A DNA stretch of 20,433 nucleotides from a virus, in IMG/VR virus record IMGVR_UViG_3300024517_000136, positions 1 to 20,433 of that record, one strand, 5' to 3'. This document shows, in pieces, positions 4,624 through 11,605 of this stretch; position 1 is the stretch's first letter, and each line of letters begins with the position of its first letter. The notes under the pieces are model-generated. The model saw nothing but the letters and a program-made list of their open reading frames with translations. It was not told the origin of the DNA and searched no databases. The translations under genes and the position numbers were made by a program.

Positions 4624-4978
4624 CGTCGTGCCGTTCTACTTCACTGTGCGTGTCGAGAAGCACACCGGAGAGATACGCCAACGTCAAGGTACATTAGAAG
4701 CTGAGTCTGTTAGTGCGGCTATGGATGAGATAGAGGCACGCGCTTATGGATGGAACGCAGTCATACTTAGCGCGCAGATTAACGAGACAAACAAACGGGG
4801 CGAGATTGCGCTAATGACAACGCAGACCCCCAAGACCCAGAAACAGAAGAGTATAAAGGTCTTAATGCAAGAGGCCCGAGAGAAGAAGGAGAACACGCTA
4901 GAACTAACACACGTGCGCGAGTACAGCACGGAGTGGCACCTACCCACATTCGCAGTACTAAAGATGGAGGACCTGTAA
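4610..4978 (+). CDS. Unknown protein of the ligase module
   Basis: The start is GTG 4610, seven bases after AAGGAG (4597-4602). It overlaps the end of the cyclotransferase gene by 14 bases; an in-frame ATG at 4568 lacks a site. The 122-residue product begins with a beta-rich half, FYFTVRVEKHTGEIRQRQGT, then EAESVSAAMDEIEARAYGWNAVIL. This strand/helix/strand unit resembles small ubiquitin-like or ferredoxin-like folds found in many phage proteins. A Lys/Gln-rich linker and a C-terminal part with YSTEWHLPTFAVLKME follow. I do not recognise a family. Its place between cyclotransferase and ligase makes it a candidate substrate, carrier or partner; that is inference only. Confidence 0.7.
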   Translation: MPKSNVVPFYFTVRVEKHTGEIRQRQGTLEAESVSAAMDEIEARAYGWNAVILSAQINETNKRGEIALMTTQTPKTQKQKSIKVLMQEAREKKENTLELTHVREYSTEWHLPTFAVLKMEDL

Positions 4979-5829
4979 TGAAGAAGATACCATGTGATCC
5001 ACAGATAGGCGCAGACATTGAGGTATTCGTGTACAACCGAGACAATGGTCTGGTCGTGCCTTGCGTAGGTCTTATTGATGGCACAAAGGACAAGCCGTTT
5101 GAGCCCAAGGATGTCACAAAGGGATTTGCACTACAAGAAGATAACGTCATGCTGGAGTACAATATCCCCCCCGCCCAGACTACACGCACATGGATGGGTC
5201 GCTTTGATGTAGCGCGACAGATGATTAAGGATAATCTTCCTAAAGAACTCAGTTATATAATAAAGCCAGAGCATAAATTCCTCTCTAAAGAACTTGTCTC
5301 GCCGCAAGCACAGACAATAGGATGCGAACCAGACTTTAATGCCTATGAGGGTGGGGAAATGCGCACCTTCGCAGGGATATTAGGACGACACCGTAGCTGT
5401 GGTGGACATATACATTTAGGGGGAGACTTCAACTGTCCTGATTTTGTTGCTGCACTGTTCGCTGAACTCTGCATAGGGGTACAGGGGCGTGCTGGCCCCA
5501 ACAAAGCTAATACGAGAACCGAGTGGTATGGTCGTCCGGGTATCTACAGACCCAAACCTTACGGCATAGAGTACAGAACACCTGATAACAAATGGACTGA
5601 TGTAAATGACACTATACATGGTGTGGGCAGTGCAGCACTTAGACTAAGCACGTGGCTTACAACTAACGAGGCTGCTGTTATCCGAAAGGCATTTAGGGCA
5701 GTACAATGGACCCGAGTTCGAGACTACATGGTACCGCCGACGAAGATAGCAAGGGGGGATCATGTAGCGCGTGACAGACTACGTACTGCTATTATTAACG
5801 AGGCTGTCGGCGCAGGAGTACCACTGTAA
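4978..5829 (+). CDS. phiEco32-like COOH-NH2 ligase, type 2 (glutamine-synthetase fold)
   Basis: Enzymes of this fold join a carboxylate and an amine using ATP and metal ions. From ATG 4978 (TAATG junction, GGAGG upstream) the product has 283 residues. Visible family marks are the metal-binding strand GADIEVFVYN (11-20), DNVMLEYNIPPA (55-66), GCEPDFNA (115-122), GGHIHLGG (142-149) and GIEYRTPDNKW (196-206). Glu and His residues there correspond to the metal and nucleotide site of glutamine-synthetase-like ligases. The family was described from phages such as phiEco32 by Aravind and co-workers. The acceptor and donor here are unknown. It is one of two ligases of the fold in this operon. Confidence 0.85.
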   Translation: MKKIPCDPQIGADIEVFVYNRDNGLVVPCVGLIDGTKDKPFEPKDVTKGFALQEDNVMLEYNIPPAQTTRTWMGRFDVARQMIKDNLPKELSYIIKPEHKFLSKELVSPQAQTIGCEPDFNAYEGGEMRTFAGILGRHRSCGGHIHLGGDFNCPDFVAALFAELCIGVQGRAGPNKANTRTEWYGRPGIYRPKPYGIEYRTPDNKWTDVNDTIHGVGSAALRLSTWLTTNEAAVIRKAFRAVQWTRVRDYMVPPTKIARGDHVARDRLRTAIINEAVGAGVPL

Positions 5830-6395
5830 TGAAACCGTCACAAGCAAATAAACAAGACTGGCGCATGTATTACTCGGGTACATGGATGCACCATATCACA
5901 CGAGGGCCCGGCTACATACAAGTTCTGGACGGTGACTTACACTGGTCTGATGGTAATGAAGCTCATCCTGCTGTACAAGTCGAGGCGGCAGACTTAGAGT
6001 GTTGGTGGCCCAGAAGCGGATCATACAACACACCCGGTGGGGCTGTTTACATAGCCCGGAGAGCTGCTAGAAACATGCGTAAGTCAGCGTGTATGGGAGA
6101 CCACTACCGGCTTACGTATGGTCATGGTCGTGGTGATTGCATGGCTCTTATGGTTAACGGGCCCGACTATGTAACAATAAAGGATGCTGTTAAAGCAATA
6201 AACAAGAACATTGCAGCCTCTATTGCGATCACCCGTGATATTATAGTAACACCCACAAACAAGAATGAGATTGAGGTTGTATTCAGAGGTAACCCCACAG
6301 GAATACTAAATGACGATGGCTTTGAGCCGTACATACAAGCTGATCCACTAGCTAAGCGTGCGTACATTAAACTAATGCAGGAAGGTGTACTATGA
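5829..6395 (+). CDS. Unknown protein between the two amidoligases
   Basis: The product has 188 residues and is joined to its neighbours by a one-base overlap (TAATG) upstream and a four-base overlap (ATGA) downstream. Residues 10-70 are Trp-rich and beta-like (WRMYYSGTWMHH, YIQVLDGDLHW, DLECWWPRSGSY). The middle, VYIARRAARNMRKSACMGDHYRL, looks like a basic helix and strand. The end has regular alpha/beta pattern (VTIKDAVKAINKN, EIEVVFRGNP). A short barrel-like domain followed by a helical part is possible. I recognise no family. The tight coupling suggests that it works with the ligases, as a specificity or carrier subunit for instance, but this is inference. Confidence 0.75.
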   Translation: MKPSQANKQDWRMYYSGTWMHHITRGPGYIQVLDGDLHWSDGNEAHPAVQVEAADLECWWPRSGSYNTPGGAVYIARRAARNMRKSACMGDHYRLTYGHGRGDCMALMVNGPDYVTIKDAVKAINKNIAASIAITRDIIVTPTNKNEIEVVFRGNPTGILNDDGFEPYIQADPLAKRAYIKLMQEGVL

Positions 6396-7366
6396 TTAAC
6401 CTTGAGACTAAACTCTCTAAGCTAGTCCCTAACGTAGCCCGAAGAATAGGTCCCCGCGTAGGAATAGAGCTTGAGTATGAAGGATTTAGTCCTCGTCAGT
6501 TCGCTGCGACCGAAACAAAAGTAACAAAGTGGTACTTAGAGAACGATCCAAGTCTACGCGGAGGAGGTATTGAGCTAATCAGTACCATATTACAGCCGGG
6601 GGCTGTTAAGTCTGCCCTAGAGGAAGCAGTAAACATAATCAAAGCATCAAGAGCTAAAGCACACATACGATGCGGGGTACACGTCCATCTTAATATGTCT
6701 GATGTGGTAATTAAGCATCTATGGAACCTAATAGTGTTGTATGTCCTAATGGAGCCGTCTATATTCAAACAATTTGCTGATGGTCGTGAATCCAGTCACT
6801 TCTGCGTACCGCTGTGGTGTAATGCTCTGTTTGCCCAGACGCTGTACGGTGATATTAAGCATCTACGAGTAGGTATGAAGGCATACAAGCAGCCCGCACA
6901 AGATGAGCCTATACTATGGCGAGACCATCCTATAGAGGCAGGCATGGTGCAGGAAGCAAACATAAGAGTGCCCGGTCGCATACACGACCCCCTACGCAGA
7001 ATACCGAAGCCACAGCCGCAATTAGGTGTATTTAACTGCATCAAGTACTCCGCACTTAACTTTAAGCCACTGAGTACATTAGGTAGTATCGAATTTAGGC
7101 AACACCCAGCGACGACCGACATGAAGAAGATACAACGATGGGTAGACTTCCTGCTAGGACTACGTGCCTTAGCGGAAGAATACGACGATCCACTAGATAT
7201 ATTAGACCAATACGAGGAGATTGGACGCGCAGGTATGTGCGAGAAGGTAGGTCTGGAGCACAATAACGTCGATGAACTAGACCAAGAAGAAGCAATAGAC
7301 GTTGCAACTATGGCGGCAGGTCATAAGCCTACGCCTTGGAATGAACTTGAATGGGAGATCAACTAA
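6392..7366 (+). CDS. Putative amidoligase (Amidoligase_2-type, glutamine-synthetase fold)
   Basis: This is a second COOH-NH2 ligase of the glutamine-synthetase fold, 324 residues long and distinct from the one at 4978. Visible marks are VGIELEYEG (23-31) with the metal-binding E-x-E pattern, NDPSLRGGGIELIS (51-64), CGVHVHLN (94-101) and the arginine-containing strand GSIEFRQHPAT (231-241). These follow the order and spacing of the family, and the site for ATP, metals and gamma-phosphate appears intact. The start overlaps the preceding TGA, and GGAAGG lies upstream. In known neighbourhoods such enzymes go with gamma-glutamylcyclotransferase and amidotransferase proteins, as here. The bond made is unknown; gamma-glutamyl or aspartyl amide formation is the usual guess. 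Confidence 0.87.
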   Translation: MINLETKLSKLVPNVARRIGPRVGIELEYEGFSPRQFAATETKVTKWYLENDPSLRGGGIELISTILQPGAVKSALEEAVNIIKASRAKAHIRCGVHVHLNMSDVVIKHLWNLIVLYVLMEPSIFKQFADGRESSHFCVPLWCNALFAQTLYGDIKHLRVGMKAYKQPAQDEPILWRDHPIEAGMVQEANIRVPGRIHDPLRRIPKPQPQLGVFNCIKYSALNFKPLSTLGSIEFRQHPATTDMKKIQRWVDFLLGLRALAEEYDDPLDILDQYEEIGRAGMCEKVGLEHNNVDELDQEEAIDVATMAAGHKPTPWNELEWEIN

Positions 7367-8871
7367 TGTGTGGAATTGTTGGTTATATATCAACGAGGGA
7401 CGAGAAGTACATAGAGGAGAAGCGACACTTCATGCACTTTGCTCTCACATTGGATACACTGAGGGGCTTTGACTCCACAGGTATTATCAATGTGGATCAG
7501 AGATTCCGCGTGACGACACAGCGCAGCCTCATGGCAGGAGATAGGTTCGTCCACTCTAAGCACTACAAGAAAGATTACCAAGACGCGTGGTGTAAGATTG
7601 GCCATAACCGAGCGGCAACTATTGGCAATATCAAGCTGAAGAACACCCACCCGTTCAACTTTGGACCAATCACGCTAGTACATAATGGGACATTGGCGCA
7701 CAAAGGCGCAAGCCTACCGACGTTTGATCATACACTGACAGTGGACTCTATGCAGATTGCTCTTGCGCTATCACAGGGAGAGCCAAACGAAGCGGCTAAG
7801 ATACTTGAGACTATCGACGGTAGCTTTGCCATCGTGTGGACTGACCAAAGGAATGAAAGCGTCAATATGGCACGCAACAGTGACCGCCCAATACATTACG
7901 CATGGAACAGGACTAAGGATATCATGTGGTTTATGAGTGATGGGCTTCACCTCAAGACAATCAACAAGAGTCTATGGAAGACACCATGTGAAGGTCATAC
8001 TGTGTTCCAGATGGATAAGTACAAGATACTAACATTCCGAAAGGGAACAGTCGTGCCGGTGGTCACGGCCTTTCGCCCTTTTGTACGCACTCAGCGGAAC
8101 ACCTCCGGCCCGATAAAGACCGGTGGAAGCCCAACAGCCTTGCAGCGCGCTACCGACAAATGGAGCGAGACTATAAAGGGTCAGGGAGCTGGTGCGTCAG
8201 GAACGGGCGTAAGGTCTGGGTTGAGGGCAATAGACATGCGGATACAGGTAAGCGGAAAGAGTCGCAGGCTACTGGTAACACACCTGAGCGAGCTACATCG
8301 AGAATTCGACTTAAAGCCGACACGGTATTTAGAGTTCTCGCCCGTCATAAAATACGTACAGAAAAACGGCAGATACACCGTACTCGGTGACATCGTACAT
8401 GATGAGTGGGGCGATAGTGAGTGGGACGCTGTGATATACGACGTCAAGCCTGCCCTAGCTAATGCGTATGATGGCCAGAACTGGACAATAAACCCTGTGG
8501 GACTAAGTAGACCGCATGTAATACCCGACAAGGTAGAGCAAGCAACAGTGCCCAGTGTGCTATGTAAGCTGGTTAACTGTGACTGGGAGCAGTTCAAACC
8601 TATGGAGGGACCCCCCGACCCAAAAGTAGAGACGGACAACACGAGCCCAATCTTAGTGTTAGTTGGGGATATGGAGATAGAGGTCGCAAGGTTGGACAAG
8701 CTATTGGACTCGGGCTGCGTATCTTGTACCGCAGCTATGACTATGGACGATACAGGTTCCGCGCTCATTGTAAACGATGGCCGGGACTTGTTATGCGGGG
8801 GTTGTTTGGCAACTCTGAATGGATCGAAGCTACGAGACTCACTCGACGAGAGTCCAACACACTTGAACTAG
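7366..8871 (+). CDS. Class II glutamine amidotransferase-domain protein with C-terminal zinc knuckle
   Basis: Class II amidotransferase domains hydrolyse glutamine with an N-terminal cysteine to release ammonia. The start must be ATG 7366, because that puts Cys2 (MCGIVGYIS) at the processed N-terminus. An ATG 15 bases upstream would hide it. Further marks are GFDSTG (34-39), GHNRAATIG (79-87, Arg82), THPF (94-97), HNG (106-108) and DSMQIALAL near 127. After about residue 220 there is no known synthetase partner domain. The chain goes on for 280 residues of unrecognised sequence and ends with CVSC (451-454) and CGGC (477-480), a likely zinc site. Released ammonia could feed the ligases of the operon. 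Total length is 501 residues. Confidence 0.88.
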   Translation: MCGIVGYISTRDEKYIEEKRHFMHFALTLDTLRGFDSTGIINVDQRFRVTTQRSLMAGDRFVHSKHYKKDYQDAWCKIGHNRAATIGNIKLKNTHPFNFGPITLVHNGTLAHKGASLPTFDHTLTVDSMQIALALSQGEPNEAAKILETIDGSFAIVWTDQRNESVNMARNSDRPIHYAWNRTKDIMWFMSDGLHLKTINKSLWKTPCEGHTVFQMDKYKILTFRKGTVVPVVTAFRPFVRTQRNTSGPIKTGGSPTALQRATDKWSETIKGQGAGASGTGVRSGLRAIDMRIQVSGKSRRLLVTHLSELHREFDLKPTRYLEFSPVIKYVQKNGRYTVLGDIVHDEWGDSEWDAVIYDVKPALANAYDGQNWTINPVGLSRPHVIPDKVEQATVPSVLCKLVNCDWEQFKPMEGPPDPKVETDNTSPILVLVGDMEIEVARLDKLLDSGCVSCTAAMTMDDTGSALIVNDGRDLLCGGCLATLNGSKLRDSLDESPTHLN

Positions 8872-8884
8872 AGGAGAATAAGAA

Positions 8885-9679
8885 ATGAGTATAAGAATTT
8901 ACCCATACAAGCTACGATCAAGGGGAGCACGTGCCTTGGCGAAAAGACTTGGGGTACTAATAACAACGCCCAAACAGATACGTAAACACAAAGACTTTGG
9001 GACTATCATTAACTGGGGTAGCGCAGAGGAGAAATTCAATGGGACCTACATTAACACTCCCGCAGCGGTGGCGAATGCTCAGTGTAAAGCGGCCACTTGT
9101 ACTGCCTTGGGACTACAGGACGTACCGACGCCTCCGCACACAGCTGACATGGACACAGCACGCGAATGGTGGGGAGATGGAAAGGTCGTGGTCTGCCGTC
9201 AGCTACTTCGGGCCAGCCAAGGTCGTGGAATTGTACTTGCAGCACGTGACCTCGATCAGCCCATCGTTCGTGCGCCGTTATATACGCTATACGTAAAGAA
9301 GCAAGACGAGTACAGGGTACATTGTTTCCGAGGAGACATTATCGATATTCAAATGAAACGAAAACGTAAGGAGATGAATAATGAAGAAGTTAATTACCAG
9401 ATTCGCAATGCACATGCTGGTTGGGTGTTTTGCCGTAGTGGAGTGGATGCTCCTGCTGCTGTACGTACTAGTAGTATTTCTGCCGTTGCTGCCCTTGGGC
9501 TTGATTTTGGGGGTGTTGATGTTGGCTGGAATCAGCACGGGGAAACTGCTAGTGTATACGAGGTTAATACTGCTCCGGGTATTGAAGGCACAACACTCGA
9601 CAAGTATTACGAAGCTTTCGCGCAAGCTCTCCCCGAAATTAGAACTGGAGCGTTCAAGCGCCGTCGGTCTATGGTTTAA
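8885..9679 (+). CDS. ATP-grasp ligase (RimK-like)
   Basis: ATP-grasp enzymes activate a carboxylate as acyl phosphate and couple it to an amine or thiol. The product has 264 residues from ATG 8885, with AGAGGAG upstream. The family pattern is visible: KVVVCRQLLRASQGRGIVLA (98-117) as nucleotide-binding strand-loop, EYRVHCFRGDIIDIQMKRKR (141-160), and a C-terminal metal site in ALGLDFGGVDVGW (202-214). EVNTAPGIEG (223-232) contains the E-x-N residues that bind magnesium. Size fits a minimal ATP-grasp. From about codon 178 to 233 its third positions become strikingly T-rich, where a second reading frame encodes a hydrophobic protein. It is the last recognisable enzyme of the ligase module. Confidence 0.87.
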   Translation: MSIRIYPYKLRSRGARALAKRLGVLITTPKQIRKHKDFGTIINWGSAEEKFNGTYINTPAAVANAQCKAATCTALGLQDVPTPPHTADMDTAREWWGDGKVVVCRQLLRASQGRGIVLAARDLDQPIVRAPLYTLYVKKQDEYRVHCFRGDIIDIQMKRKRKEMNNEEVNYQIRNAHAGWVFCRSGVDAPAAVRTSSISAVAALGLDFGGVDVGWNQHGETASVYEVNTAPGIEGTTLDKYYEAFAQALPEIRTGAFKRRRSMV

Positions 9680-9692
9680 AAAGGAGAATTGA
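9381..9692 (+). CDS. Candidate overprinted membrane protein inside the ATP-grasp gene
   Basis: This 103-residue ORF lies in the +1 frame of the ATP-grasp gene and ends 13 bases beyond it. It has an excellent AAGGAG (9368-9373) seven bases before its ATG. The product reads as a membrane protein. A basic start (MKKLITR) is followed by residues 12-51 that are nearly all hydrophobic, long enough for two helices, with LVGC at 13-16. A basic, Ser/Leu-rich tail follows. Over 9416-9583 I counted T in 36 of 56 ATP-grasp third positions, against 11 of 56 in the first 56 codons. Those third positions are the second positions of this frame, where T gives hydrophobic residues. This fits selection on the second frame, though chance or altered base composition remain possible. 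Confidence 0.45.
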   Translation: MKKLITRFAMHMLVGCFAVVEWMLLLLYVLVVFLPLLPLGLILGVLMLAGISTGKLLVYTRLILLRVLKAQHSTSITKLSRKLSPKLELERSSAVGLWFKKEN

Positions 9693-9694
9693 TT

Positions 9695-10168
9695 ATGATG
9701 GTAAGAGGTATGTCAACGTGTGCTGCAAAAGAGCTGATAGGTATCAACGAGGATTTCACCGCGGCCGGTGCTATAAAGGCTCTGGTTAACCATACTAGCG
9801 TAGAAATGAGACAGGCTCTACAATCAAATAAGAAATGTCCGTCTAACTTTGGTAGTGCCTTCGTAGTTGTAAGTTATGCCTACGATAAAGCTAATGGCAG
9901 TAAGGCTCCACGAGGACCCCGATCATTTAAGCAAGCTTACCGTATTGAGACGTTCTGTGACTACATCGCTAGGAATAAACTTGGCACTACTGTTATTGCA
10001 CAAGATAACAGTAACCCGGTACATCAGGGTGAAAGCATACTACGTAGTATGATATGGACCCCAGATAACGTGGCACTATGGAAGTTCGCTAAGAAGATGA
10101 AGTATTACACAAAAGTGCCCCCAGTATCTAAGATAACGACCCCCCCTCAGTATGCGAGGCTTTGGTAG
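9695..10168 (+). CDS. Unknown protein closing the ligase module
   Basis: The start is ATG 9695, eight bases after AAGGAG (9681-9686); the product has 158 residues. It contains an N-terminal helical part (INEDFTAAGAIKALVNHTSVEMRQALQS), a hydrophobic strand (SAFVVVSYAYDKA, about 53-65), a basic loop and a C-terminal half with ALWKFAKKMKYYTK. It has few cysteines and no membrane segment. I recognise no family. It follows the ATP-grasp gene by 15 bases and may belong to the same transcript, but a role in the ligase pathway is only suggested by position. Confidence 0.7.
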   Translation: MMVRGMSTCAAKELIGINEDFTAAGAIKALVNHTSVEMRQALQSNKKCPSNFGSAFVVVSYAYDKANGSKAPRGPRSFKQAYRIETFCDYIARNKLGTTVIAQDNSNPVHQGESILRSMIWTPDNVALWKFAKKMKYYTKVPPVSKITTPPQYARLW

Positions 10169-10169
10169 G

Positions 10170-10331
10170 ATGTTAAATCCATACCCCAATAACCCGCTAT
10201 GCGCACGCCCCACCAATAGTGGTATGCGTAGATGGTGCCAATGTCAGGGCTGTTTGAAGTATAAGGAGGAGCAGGATGATACGACCAAGAAGCAACAAGA
10301 GCTTCCGATCCGTCCTAAACAAAGAGACTAA
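10170..10331 (+). CDS. Small Cys-rich putative zinc protein
   Basis: This 53-residue ORF starts two bases after the previous stop, with weak ribosome-site support (GAGGC further upstream). It has a cysteine pattern C11 ... C23-x-C25-x2-C28 (CARP and CQCQGC) followed by a polar, Lys/Gln-rich tail. Four cysteines in this order can bind one zinc. It overlaps the next gene by 56 bases in another frame, more than most junctions here, which lowers confidence. Confidence 0.45.
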   Translation: MLNPYPNNPLCARPTNSGMRRWCQCQGCLKYKEEQDDTTKKQQELPIRPKQRD

Positions 10332-10482
10332 GAAGAAAGGTGATGTCATAGACCACCTCTCTGCTCAGTTCAGCGTACAATATGAAGATGGAACCTTCGG
10401 ATTCCTGTTCTATAAGGATGAAGGAGTAACTTTCACACGTGTTAACTATAAGGAGAACAATAATGTTACCAGTAACTGTTAA
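10276..10482 (+). CDS. Hypothetical small protein
   Basis: The product has 68 residues and a strong AAGGAGG (10263-10269) six bases before the ATG. It has a basic N-terminus (MIRPRSNKSFRSVLNKETKKK), then a beta-rich middle (AQFSVQYEDGTFGFLFYKDEGVTFTRV) resembling a small SH3- or OB-like barrel, and an Asn-rich end. No motif assigns a role. It overlaps the next gene by 20 bases. Confidence 0.65.
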   Translation: MIRPRSNKSFRSVLNKETKKKGDVIDHLSAQFSVQYEDGTFGFLFYKDEGVTFTRVNYKENNNVTSNC

Positions 10483-10669
10483 AGGAATTATGTATAGGTC
10501 GATAGCTGAGGCATGGCGCACTACGTCCCCAGATACACTTAAACTTATCACTGTTAGACTGAGGTTACGGAACAAATGGGGTGTCGATGATGCATTTCTG
10601 ACCCCTACGGTGCTCCCAGCAGAGCGTAGAATGAGTAAGAATCTAAGAAAGGGGCTTCCCATTCGTTAA
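10463..10669 (+). CDS. Small DNA-binding-like protein (single nuclease-associated HTH module)
   Basis: The start is ATG 10463, seven bases after AAGGAG (10450-10455), giving 68 residues. The pattern IMYRSIAEAWRTTSPDTLKLITVRLRLRNKWGVDDAFLTP matches the modular repeat seen next to HNH and intron-encoded nucleases. That repeat reads (Y)xSixEAxR...TVRxRLRxGWsxEeAlxTP. It forms a small helix-turn-helix DNA-binding unit. Here it stands alone, without a nuclease domain, followed by a basic tail (RRMSKNLRKGLPIR). A regulator or DNA-binding accessory role is plausible. I recognise the motif by memory, so the family name should be treated as probable. Confidence 0.7.
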   Translation: MLPVTVKGIMYRSIAEAWRTTSPDTLKLITVRLRLRNKWGVDDAFLTPTVLPAERRMSKNLRKGLPIR

Positions 10670-10709
10670 TATACTATAAGATACTGAAAAATAAGAGGAA
10701 TAAAGTATC
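10670..10709 (+). promoter_or_regulatory. AT-rich leader of the primase gene with possible hairpin
   Basis: This 40-base gap has TATACTATAAGATACT, with TATACT or TATAAG as -10-like boxes but no good -35. GATACT (10680-10685) can pair with AGTATC (10704-10709), closing an 18-base loop that holds the ribosome site AGAGGAA and ending exactly before the ATG. It could be a weak translational operator or a promoter for the replication genes; neither is proven. Confidence 0.35.
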
Positions 10710-11486
10710 ATGAAGTCAGAAATCATTCTGTTAGCAGGCTCTCTAGCACCCGGCGACACGATAAGAGAGATGTGTCCAAGGTGTGACGGCGGCAGTACAC
10801 GAGAGAGAAGCTTATCTATTACACTTAGTGAAGACGGACAAGTACTTTGGCAATGCTTCCGTTCTAAGTGCCCAGAGAAAGGATACACTGGCCTTAAGAA
10901 CACGACAAACTCTGGGTTAGTACAGAAGCCAAAGCCTAGAGCTGTGTTTGAGGGAAAGGTAGAGGCATTGAATGCTGCGCAGCTAGAGAGAATACGCGAG
11001 CTATGGGGTATTACTAACCCCCTGCATTGGTGGTGGACACCGGACCATGGGGGGCGTGTGGCCATGAGTATCAGGTCACCTAAGTACGTGCATCGGGGGT
11101 GGGTGCTGCGTGACATCTATGGTAGGTCTCGCATCAAGGCACTCACATACGTTGATCAGAACGAGGAGGGAATATCATGGTACAAGACAAAGATAGGCGC
11201 ACCAACTATGGTAGTGGAGGATTTACCTTCCGCAATCAGGGCGAGTGGGTATGTGAATGCTGTGGCGCTGCTTGGGACGGGCATTGGCTTGACGAGAGCA
11301 GACGAAATCAACTTGTATGCCCCACGACCGATAGTCATTGCTCTGGATCAAGATGCCACGGCGGAAGCGTTCCGACTTGCTCATAAGTGGGCACTACTAT
11401 GGGGTGACGTCAAGGTACTACCTCTCAAACAAGACCTAAAGAACATGGAGGAGGAGGCATTATGCAAGCTACTTACCAAATTGTGA
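10710..11486 (+). CDS. DNA primase (T7 gp4 N-terminal type: zinc + TOPRIM)
   Basis: This enzyme makes RNA primers for the lagging strand. The 258-residue product has a zinc module C22-x2-C25 ... C49-x4-C54 (CPRC and CFRSKC) followed by a TOPRIM domain. MVVED (E170) supplies the conserved Glu, ALLGTG follows at 186-191, and IVIALDQDA (D213, D215) is the DxD metal site. In T7 this half is fused to the helicase. Here the helicase is a separate gene downstream, with two small genes between. The ATG at 10710 is preceded by AGAGGAA. Its end overlaps the next gene by 25 bases. Role is firm from motif order, although the chain is shorter than bacterial DnaG. Confidence 0.9.
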   Translation: MKSEIILLAGSLAPGDTIREMCPRCDGGSTRERSLSITLSEDGQVLWQCFRSKCPEKGYTGLKNTTNSGLVQKPKPRAVFEGKVEALNAAQLERIRELWGITNPLHWWWTPDHGGRVAMSIRSPKYVHRGWVLRDIYGRSRIKALTYVDQNEEGISWYKTKIGAPTMVVEDLPSAIRASGYVNAVALLGTGIGLTRADEINLYAPRPIVIALDQDATAEAFRLAHKWALLWGDVKVLPLKQDLKNMEEEALCKLLTKL

Positions 11487-11605
11487 GGGCAGAGAGTATA
11501 AAGAAGCTGGAGAAGTCAGTCAATGCATGGATAAAGCATGGATGGACCCCGACAGGAGGCCCTATGCGCACCGGCAGTGGATACGCACAGGCTATAGTAG
11601 CGTGA
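11462..11605 (+). CDS. DUF1737-like small protein
   Basis: The product has 47 residues from ATG 11462 with GGAGGAGG upstream, overlapping the primase end by 25 bases. The sequence YQIVRAESIKKLEKSVNAW, then IKHGWTPTGGPM, then GYAQAIV matches the DUF1737 pattern: strand, helix with LExxVNxxIKxGW, then (P)xGG and a YAQAxV strand. It is a compact single domain of unknown role, often in phages and bacteria as a stand-alone protein. Its TGA overlaps the next start (GTGA). Confidence 0.75.
   Translation: MQATYQIVRAESIKKLEKSVNAWIKHGWTPTGGPMRTGSGYAQAIVA

Noticed and set aside
6796-7263. 155-codon frame on the - strand inside the second amidoligase gene
   Set aside because: It is antisense to a gene with clear motifs, the surrounding operon is entirely on the + strand, and the product shows no family pattern.
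8160-8390. 76-codon + strand frame within the amidotransferase gene
   Set aside because: There is no Shine-Dalgarno, no codon-position bias shift was obvious, and its highly charged product is unlike a folded protein. This contrasts with the ORF at 9381.
8181-8768. 195-codon frame on the - strand inside the amidotransferase gene
   Set aside because: It has no ribosome site, lies wholly antisense to a well-supported gene, and its Ser/Thr/Leu-rich product looks like a frame shadow.
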